Source of the DNA: Betaproteobacteria bacterium | Lineage (GTDB): Bacteria > Pseudomonadota > Gammaproteobacteria > Burkholderiales > Rhodocyclaceae | NCBI GenBank assembly: GCA_016705475.1 | Contig: JADIYD010000014.1 | Coordinates: 620,001-684,000, forward strand | Length of the DNA stretch: 64,000 nt | Direction: 5' to 3' | Position numbers and translations under genes: made by a program | Shown: piece after piece, positions 57,678 to 64,000 of the stretch | Numbering within the stretch: position 1 is the first letter of the stretch | Layout: the number at the start of each line of letters is the position of its first letter | Notes under the pieces: generated by a model | Database searches by the model: none | Seen by the model: the letters and a program-made list of their open reading frames with translations, nothing else | Told to the model about the DNA's origin: nothing

Positions 57678-58256
57678 CTACTTTTCTGCACTCCTTTTGA
57701 GTATTTCCGGCCAGGCCATGCGCAGGTAGTAACCCATGGACCAGAGGGTCAACAACGCCGCCACCCAGATCAACAGGTTGCCGAACGCCTTCATGTCAGC
57801 GCCAAACAGCGGTTGATAGTAAAGAAGAATGGGAATGGCCAGCATCTGCGCTGCGGTCTTTATCTTGCCAAGCATGGACACAGCGACGCTTTTCGCCGCA
57901 CCTATCTTGGCCATCCATTCACGTAGTGCCGAAATGGTGATCTCGCGGCCGATGATGATGGTAGCAACGATGGCGTCGGTTCTGCCGAGTTCAACGAGAA
58001 CGATCAGCGCAGCGGCGACCATGAGTTTATCGGCTACTGGATCGAGAAAGGCACCAAAGGCCGATGTCTGGTCCAGCTTTCGGGCCAGATAGCCATCTGC
58101 CCAATCGGTTAGTGCGGCAGCGACAAAAATGGCTGTGGCAGCAAGATCGCGTTCGTGCGACGTTGCCCAATCTGCTGGCAGATAGTAGACGGCAATCAGC
58201 AGCGGTATCGCAACGATACGAAGCCAGGTCAGCAGGATGGGCAGATTGAAGGGCAT
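57678..58256 (-). CDS. pgsA: CDP-diacylglycerol-glycerol-3-phosphate 3-phosphatidyltransferase
   Basis: A 192-residue integral membrane enzyme that makes phosphatidylglycerol phosphate. The CDP-alcohol transferase motif is present as DWADGYLARKLDQTSAFGAFLDPVADK (cited in part: DWADGYLAR, GAFLDPVADK), with the catalytic aspartates. Four to five helices follow. Start MPFNLPILLTWLRIVAIPLL is typical. It lies 3 bp from uvrC, the usual uvrC-pgsA pair. Confidence 0.95.
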   Translation of the reverse strand: MPFNLPILLTWLRIVAIPLLIAVYYLPADWATSHERDLAATAIFVAAALTDWADGYLARKLDQTSAFGAFLDPVADKLMVAAALIVLVELGRTDAIVATIIIGREITISALREWMAKIGAAKSVAVSMLGKIKTAAQMLAIPILLYYQPLFGADMKAFGNLLIWVAALLTLWSMGYYLRMAWPEILKRSAEK

Positions 58257-58259
58257 GGT

Positions 58260-60069
58260 TCAGTGTAATGCGGAATGTATCTTTTCAGCCATATCCCGGC
58301 TGATGCCCGGCACTTCGGACAACTGCTCGGGGCTGGCGGCGAGTACGCCGGGCAGGCCGCCAAATCGGGCAACCAGCGCTTTCCGGCGGCCGGTCCAATG
58401 CCCGGCAGGCTTTCGAGGGTTGATGTTTTCCTGCCTTGCCCGCCGGGCACGGTGGCCGGTTATGGCAAAGCGATGAGCTTCGTCGCGTATTTCCTGAATC
58501 AGGTGCAACGCGGGGTGTTCGGCCGGCAATTGTAGCGGTTCGCGGCCATCCGGAAAGACCAGGGATTCAAGACCGGGCTTGCGTCCTACGCCTTTGGCGA
58601 CGCCGATCATGGGCAAATGAGCCAGGCCAAGATCGGCCAGGGCGGCGAAGGCGGAGGCAACCTGCCCTTTCCCGCCGTCGATCAGGATCAGGTCCGGTGC
58701 CGTGCCCTCGCCGGCTGCGATGCCATCGTAGCGTCTGCTGACGGCTTGACGCATGGCCGCATAGTCGTCGCCGGGTTGAATATCGCGAATGTTGAAACGT
58801 CGATAGTCGGCGTTTTTCATGCGGTTTTCCTGGTACACCACACAGGAAGCCACGGTTGCTTCGCCCATCGTGTGACTGATGTCGAAACACTCGATACGAA
58901 TAATGGGTTCCGGTAGTTGCAAGGCGTCCTGAAGAGCAGCCAGTCGCTTTTCCTGCTGCTCAGTTGCCTGGCTTCGCGCCAGGATGGCCAGCCTGGCGTT
59001 CTGCAGTGCCATCTCGACCCACGCTCTATGCGTAAGGCTCCGGGCCTGCACGACGGGAACGGGGCGGCCTGCCAGTTCCGCCAGAACTGCTTCGGTTTCT
59101 CCTGCTTCATCTTCCGCGGGCAACGGGTGAACCAGTAGGCGTGAGGGTGCGGGGTGGACGGCGTAGTGTTGCCGAATGAAGGCAGCGCAGGCATCAGCTG
59201 GTTCTGATTCGCCGGCGTTAATCGGAAAAAACGGGCGGTCGCCAAGATGACGGCCGCCACGGACCATAGCCAGGTTGACGCACAACTGCCCTGCTTCCTT
59301 TTGCGCGACAAGGATATCCATGTCCTCACCCTTGCTGCTTGAAACAAACTGCTTTTCCTGCACATGGCGAAGTGACTGGATCAGGTCGCGGTAAACCGCC
59401 GCCTGTTCGAAAGCCAAGCGCGCGGACGCGTCTTCCATCGCTTGATTCAGGCGCTTGGAGACTTCGTGCTGTTTGCCTGACAGGAACATCGAGGCCAATT
59501 GAATATCCGTTGCGTAGTCCTCTGGCGTGACCAATCCGACGCAGGGCCCACTGCAGCGTTTGATCTGATAGAGCAAACAGGGCCGAGACCGGTTTGCGAA
59601 TACCGATTCTTCGCACGTCCGCAGACGAAACATTTTTTGCAGCAGATGAAAGCTGTCGCGGACTGCCCAGCTTGACGGATACGGGCCAAAGTACTCGGCC
59701 TTGCGGTCCGGATTGCCGCGAAAAAAGCCAAGTCGCGGGAATTCGCCTTTGCTCAGGACAATGTAGGGGTAGGACTTGTCGTCACGAAAGAGAATGTTGT
59801 AACGCGGCGAGAGCGACTTGATCAGGTTGTTTTCAAGTAACAGCGCCTCTGCTTCGGTACGTGTCGCAGTGGTTTCCACGGCGGCGATCTGACTGACCAT
59901 GTGCGCGATGCGCGGGCTTGAAACATTTTCCCGGAAATACGACGAAACCCGTTTTTGAGGTTCTTGGCCTTGCCGACGTAGAGAGAACGGCGGCATTGGC
60001 ATCCAGCATGCGATAGACGCCGGGTAGCTCGGTCAGCGTGGCCAGGAAAGCCTTGGCGTCAAAACTCAT
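58260..60069 (-). pseudogene. uvrC: Excinuclease ABC subunit C, frameshifted in the GIY-YIG domain
   Basis: About 603 codons in total, normal for UvrC, which makes both incisions in nucleotide excision repair. The start MSFDAKAFLATLTELPGVYR and MLDANAAVL are in one frame. The expected LYVGKAKNLKKR follows only after a 2-nt surplus (CTCTCT for CTCT, about 59985) and then a missing A (AAAAA, about 59958). From KRVSSYF the rest is open: UVR motif RLAFEQAAVYRDLIQ and C-terminal VPGISRDMAEKIHSALH. Two small indels within ~30 bp, in repeats, may be sequence errors. Confidence 0.9.
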
Positions 60070-60077
60070 CTTCTGGT

Positions 60078-60725
60078 TCAGCCGAGGTGCGATTTGACCC
60101 CGGCAAACACCGCTTCGAAGCTTTCGCGGGAAAGCCTGCCCGTGCGCCAGTTGTAGCCGCTGCAATGGTAGCTGTCGACCAGAAGTCGTCCATCCGGCAA
60201 GGCGTGGCTGACGTTGTGACCGAAGGTAAATTCCTTGAGCTTGAGGTTGTAAGCCCAGAGCAGCGCCTGGTGAGCGATTGCGCCGAGGGCGACAATGACC
60301 TTGAGCTTGCTCATTGAGGCCAGTTCTTCCCTCAAATGACCATTGCACTGGCGAATTTCGGCTGTCGTGGGTTTGTTGGCCGGAGGCAGGCAGCGTACGG
60401 CATTGGTGATGCGGCAGTTGCTCAGTTGCATGGCCGGATTGGCCCAATGGTCGGCACCCAGTGGTTCTGGTTCGCTGGCGAAACCGAAGCGGTGCAAGGC
60501 GGGATATAGCAGCTCTCCGGCAACGTCACCGGTAAACGGGCGGCCAGTCCGGTTAGCGCCTTTTCGCCTGGGCCAAGGCCGACGACGAGCAGTTCCGCAT
60601 CAAGTGGAACCGAAGGCAGGCACAGGCAAGGCGTGCCAGTCGGGATCACGCTGGCGGATGTTGGCAAGGTGCTCGGCCAGTCGTGGGCAGGCTATACAGT
60701 CAGTGGGATCTTGGAATCTGGACAT
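60078..60725 (-). pseudogene. Uracil-DNA glycosylase (UDGb/family 5 type), two frameshifts
   Basis: Removes uracil from DNA. The start MSRFQDPTDCIACPRLAEHL carries the first iron-sulfur cysteines. The product continues PVPAFGS, DAELLVVGLGPGEKGANRTGR (cited in part) and PFTGD, then CRITNAVRCLPPANKP and HCSGYNWRTGRL. Two indels interrupt the frame: an extra A near 60602 (TTCCACTTGATGC) and a missing A near 60563 (GAAAAGG where GAAAAAGG is expected). Once repaired, the protein is of normal length (about 215 residues). Confidence 0.82.
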
Positions 60726-60749
60726 GGCCGGGATGTTAGCATGGCGGCC

Positions 60750-61830
60750 ATGCAGCTCCATTAGGACATCTTTTGCCGGGTTATCGACAACTACGGCGAC
60801 ATCGGCGTTTGCTGGCGTCTTGCCAGGCAACTGGTGGTCGAGCACGGCCGTGAGGTACGGTTGTGGGTGGATGATCTGGCCAGCCTGCAGCCTTTGTGTC
60901 CGTCGGTCGATCCGGCAAAAGACACACAGACTTGCCAAGGCGTTGAAATTCGACTTTGGACAGAGGATGCTGCGGTCGACCGCGTTTCTGACGTCGTTAT
61001 CGAGGCTTTTGCCTGCGAACTGCCGGACTGGTATCTGACGGCGATGAGCCGATGTCAGTCGAAGCCGTGCTGGATCAATCTTGAATACCTGACAGCGGAA
61101 CCCTGGGCTGATGATTGCCATGGCATGGCGTCGCCCCACCCTTCGCTTCCTCTCGTCAAATATTTTTTCTTCCCAGGTTTTTCGGCAAAAAGTGGCGGAC
61201 TGTTGCGGGAGTGTGAGCTGTTTGCCGAGCGCGACCGCTTGATTACTGCGCCAACCGAGTGGCAGCCGCTTGAAGTCAGTCTGTTTTGCTATGACACCGC
61301 CCCGGTGGGCGCCTTGCTCGATGCGTTTCGGGATTCCGCGCATCCCGTTGTGTGCCATGTGCCGCCCGGCAAGCCTTTGGCTGCGGTCCAGTCCCATTTG
61401 GCGGAAGCGGTCCTGGCAGCATGGCAGTGCGATGATTCGCCCGATACCCTTTGTGCCGATTGACGATTTTGACCGTTTGCTGTGGCGCTGTGACATCAAT
61501 TTCGTGCGTGGCGAGGATTCTTTCGTGCGCGCGCAATGGGCTGGAAATCCTTTCGTCTGGCAGCTCTATTCGCAGGATGACGGGGCGCACCTGGCCAAGC
61601 TGGAAGCTTTCCTTGGCTGCTACGGGGAAGGCCTTGACGCGAAAATGCAAACGACTATCCGCAGGATGTTTGTGGCATGGAATCTCGGACGCAACATTGG
61701 ACCGGCTTGGGAAGAGTTCGTTAGCAACAGGGCTGTCATAGCCCGTCACAACCGCAATTGGGCCGAAAAGCTCGCCGCGAAGCCAGATTTGGCATCGGCA
61801 CTCGTCAATTTCTGTACCTCCAAGGTATAA
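60750..61830 (+). pseudogene. earP: EF-P arginine rhamnosyltransferase EarP, with nonsense and frameshift lesions
   Basis: Transfers rhamnose from dTDP-rhamnose to Arg32 of EF-P. The start reads MQLH, then TAG where Trp is expected, then DIFCRVIDNYGDIGVCWRLA, which is the family signature. A one-base shift near 61450 separates AWQCDDSPDTLCAD from IPFVPIDDFDRLLWRCDINF; RGEDSFVRAQWAGNPFVWQLY (cited in part) is the conserved sugar-binding end. It lies next to efp, its substrate gene. Confidence 0.85.
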
Positions 61831-61869
61831 TCGGCGGTTATATCTTTTTCTGACATTAGAGAATCCCGA

Positions 61870-62427
61870 ATGAAAACCGCAATGGAACTCCGCTCCGGCA
61901 ACGTCATCATGGTCGGTGCCGACCCGCTCGTCGTCCAGAAGAGCGAATACAACAAGTCCGGTCGCAATGCCGCTGTTGTCAAATGAAGCTCAAGAACCTG
62001 TTGTCCGGCGCCGCTTCCGAAGCGGTTTACAAGGCTGACGACAAGTTCGAGCAGGTTATTCTCGACAAGAAGGAAGTGACCTATTCCTACTTCGCCGATC
62101 CGATGTATGTTTTCATGGATGCCGACTACGAGCAGTTCGAAGTCGAAGCCGAGAACATGACCGACGCGCTGAAGTATCTGGAAGATGGCCTGGCTTGCGA
62201 AGTTGTTTTCTACAACGGCAAGGCCATTTCCGTCGAACTGCCGAATAGCGTCGTGCGCGAGGTGGGTTTACACCGAGCCGGCTGTCAAGGGCGACACGTC
62301 GGGCAAGGTCATGAAGCCGGCGAAGCTGGCTACCGGTTTCGAACTGCCGGTTCCGGCTTTCGTCAGCATTGGCGATAAGATCGAAATCGACACCCGTACC
62401 GACGAATACAAGAACCGCGTCAAGTAA
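61870..62427 (+). pseudogene. efp: Elongation factor P, frameshifted
   Basis: Relieves ribosome stalling at polyproline. MKTAMELRSGNVIMVGADPL leads to KSGRNAAVV with Arg32, the residue modified by EarP. Then a missing A near 61980 (GTCAAATGAAG for GTCAAAATGAAG) shifts to MKLKNLLSGAASEAVYKADD, and an extra G near 62263 (GAGGTGGGTTT for GAGGTGGTTT) precedes YTEPAVKGDTSGKVMKPAKL. After repair, the length is about 185 residues, normal for EF-P. As EF-P is important for growth, sequence error is likely. Confidence 0.9.
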
Positions 62428-62434
62428 TCCGCAG

Positions 62435-63760
62435 GGCGTGTCCGGAATTTTTTGTAAACAGGGTGTGAGTTAAACGTTGTTCATCCGGTCTTCGAACTGG
62501 ATAGTAAATCGGGTCAGTGCCGCTTTCCAATCCCGAATGGGCATGGTCCATTTCTGGCTGATGTTTCGGAGTGCCAGGTAGAACAGTTTGATCAGCGCCT
62601 CATCGCTCGGGAACGAGCCCCGGTTCTTGGTGATTTTCCGCAGGCTCATGTTCACTGATTCAATCGTATTGGTCGTGTAGATCACCTTCCGGATCTCCGG
62701 CGGGTAGTCGAAGAACGGTGTTATGCGCGACCAGTTCCGCCGCCAGGACTGGCTGATGGGCAAGTAGGCATCGTCCCATTTATCCTCGAACTCGCCGAGC
62801 ATCTGCTCGGCTTCGTCGGCAGTGGCACTGGTGTATATCCGCCGAAGGTCAGCGGCAACGGCCTTACGCATTTTCCACGAGACATAGTTCAGGCTGTGCC
62901 GGACCATATGGACGACGCACAGTTGAACGGCGGCACGCGGATAGATTGCCTCAATGGCCTCTGGAAATCCTTCAAGCCATCAACGCAGGCGATGAAGACA
63001 TCCTGAACGCCTCGATTCTTCAATTCCGTGACCACTTGCAGCCAGAACTTTGCGCCTTCTGTCTGGGCGATCCACAGACCGAGGACTTCCTTCTCGCCTG
63101 CCATGTTCAGTCCGATGGCCAGATACACGGCTTTGACGCGCACGCTGCCATCCCTGACTTTGACGTGGATACAGTCGAGATAGACGATGGGGTAGATGCT
63201 GTCCAGAGGCCGTGACTGCCAGGCCTTGGCCTCTTCGATCACAGCATCTGTAACTGACGAAATCAGTGTCGGCGATACCTCGGTGCCGTACATCTCTTCC
63301 AGGTGCGATTGGATTTCGCGGACCGTCATGCCTCGGGCGTACAGCGACAGAATCTTTTCGTCGAAGCCCGTCCAGCGGGTCTGGTGCTTGGGAATCAACT
63401 GCGGCTCGAAGGTGCCGTGGCGGTCGCGGGTATTTCTATCGGCAGTTCGCCGAACTCCCTTTGAGCGTCTTCCCTGCTCTTACCGTTGCGCGTATTGCCA
63501 GCCGGATTCTCCACCGGCTCATTCTTCCCGTGGCCGAGATGGTCGGCCATCTCCGCTTCCAAGGCCTTCTCGACCAGCAGCTTGGTGAGCTGCTTGAGCA
63601 AGCCATTCTCGCCAATCAGGTCTTCCGGCTTCCGATAGTCAGCCAACAGGCTGTCCAGCAACTCCTTCGGTACTGCTTTCTTTCCTACGGTCATCATCGC
63701 TCCTGGCAATGTGGCAGTTTCCTGCCGGGTGACCGTTTACACAAAAATTCTTACACGCTC
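62435..63760 (-). mobile_element. IS256-family insertion sequence, 1326 bp
   Basis: Flanked by a 9-bp target duplication AATCCGCAG (62426-62434 and 63761-63769). Terminal inverted repeats are imperfect: GGCGTGTCCGGAATTTTTTG on the left and, inverted, GAGCGTGTAAGAATTTTTGT on the right. The target duplication begins inside the efp stop codon TAA, leaving the coding sequence intact. Confidence 0.9.
62470..63709 (-). pseudogene. IS256-family (mutator-type) transposase, two frameshifts
   Basis: Mutator-type DDE transposase read in three pieces: N-terminus MPGAMMTVGKKAVPKELLDS to FGELPIEIP; middle IPKHQTRWTGFDEKILSLYA with the metal site VYLDCIHVKVRDG; and C-terminus VRHSLNYVSWKMRKAVAADL to YTTNTIESVNMSLRK. 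Missing bases near 63432 (CCC for CCCC) and near 62975 (GG for GGG) cause the breaks. Both are in homopolymers. Confidence 0.88.
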
Positions 63761-63785
63761 AATCCGCAGTTTTTTCTGTATTTTT

Positions 63786-63809
63786 TTCGGGCAGCTTCGG
63801 CTGCCCGAA
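63786..63809. terminator. Hairpin between efp and the convergent gene at the window end
   Basis: TTCGGGCAG / CTGCCCGAA stem with a CTTCGG loop, preceded by T-rich DNA on the plus strand. The T-tract position is not canonical for either direction, so terminator function is likely but not certain. The IS separates it from efp. Confidence 0.5.
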
Positions 63810-63815
63810 TGCATT

Positions 63816-64000
63816 TCAGGCCATCAGTTTTGCGATGGTTTCCTGGGCGGAGATATACGCACTGTCAGATAGCAGGGCATCCCAGTCTTTCGCCGGCACG
63901 TTGAGGATGAGCGCCTCAACCCGCTTGCCACGCGCTGGATCGATTTCCGGCTTCCAGTTTTCGAGCACGTCACCAACCACCTCAGGCGCGTTGCACACCA
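63816..64000 (-). CDS. C-terminal part of an unidentified protein
   Basis: At least 60 residues ending AYISAQETIAKLMA, with VVGDVLENWKPEIDPARGKR before it. The frame is open to the window edge; an in-frame GTG at 63998 is unlikely to be the true start. I do not recognise the family. Confidence 0.5.
   Translation of the reverse strand, partial: VCNAPEVVGDVLENWKPEIDPARGKRVEALILNVPAKDWDALLSDSAYISAQETIAKLMA

Noticed and set aside
61870..62427. Programmed frameshifting in efp
   Set aside because: EF-P is not known to use it, two independent shifts would be needed, and neighbouring genes show similar homopolymer indels.

Overview
The window is a GC-rich betaproteobacterial chromosome segment, most likely Rhodocyclales (Azoarcus/Dechloromonas/Azonexus-like). 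This placement is an inference. It rests on FixJ-type TtrSR control of a ttrBCA operon, a lexA-imuA-imuB-dnaE2 cassette, an R32-type EF-P beside earP, a DUF3567 protein, and a group I intron whose core closely resembles the Azoarcus tRNA-Ile intron as I remember it.

Layout. 1-3432: glpK (cut by the window edge), arsC, cytosolic msrB and selO, all on the minus strand. 3783-12786: a tetrathionate locus with ttrBCA on the plus strand and ttrR/ttrS on the minus strand. A tsdA cassette lies between them, flanked by duplicated ttr fragments and preceded by a copy of the ttr promoter. 13011-27683: housekeeping genes (TonB-like protein, purL, rhodanese, a small divergent pair with two LexA boxes, MocR regulator, ppiD, fabI, ETF-QO, thioesterase, dGTPase). 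28082-34000: SOS mutasome lexA-imuA-imuB-dnaE2 behind a LexA box. 34225-42084: arsenosugar-type cluster (arsS, periplasmic msrB/msrA, a TVP38-disulfide reductase fusion, DUF3047, two glycosyltransferases, a flavoprotein). 57331-62427: tRNA-Gly/Cys/Gly, pgsA, uvrC, a uracil-DNA glycosylase, earP and efp, followed by an IS256-family element.

The most notable feature is a 14.6-kb integrated element (42609-57231). It sits inside the anticodon loop of the chromosomal tRNA-Leu(UAA) gene and splits it: the 5' half is at 57220-57260 and the 3' half at 42564-42620, both on the minus strand, sharing a 12-bp core. The element does not restore the split gene. It carries instead its own complete tRNA-Leu(UAA) gene (42893-43192), interrupted by a 214-nt group I intron at exactly the anticodon-loop position that forms the recombination core. 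This suggests a replacement tRNA whose gene cannot be used by the integrase because the intron splits the target site. The rest of the element resembles a phage satellite: tyrosine integrase, small DNA-binding protein, primase-helicase, an iteron-rich probable replication origin, a DUF1441 terminase-small-subunit-like protein, a portal protein and a collagen-like protein. I see no large terminase, capsid or tail genes. A bacteriohemerythrin cargo gene is interrupted by an IS3-family element.

Two further patterns run through the window. A ~30-bp dispersed repeat (core CCGGTTGACCGTGG) occurs between genes and inside imuB, dnaE2 and msrA, but not in the integrated element. From about 59.9 kb to 63.5 kb nearly every gene carries small frameshifts, mostly in short homopolymers, which points to sequence error as much as to gene decay.
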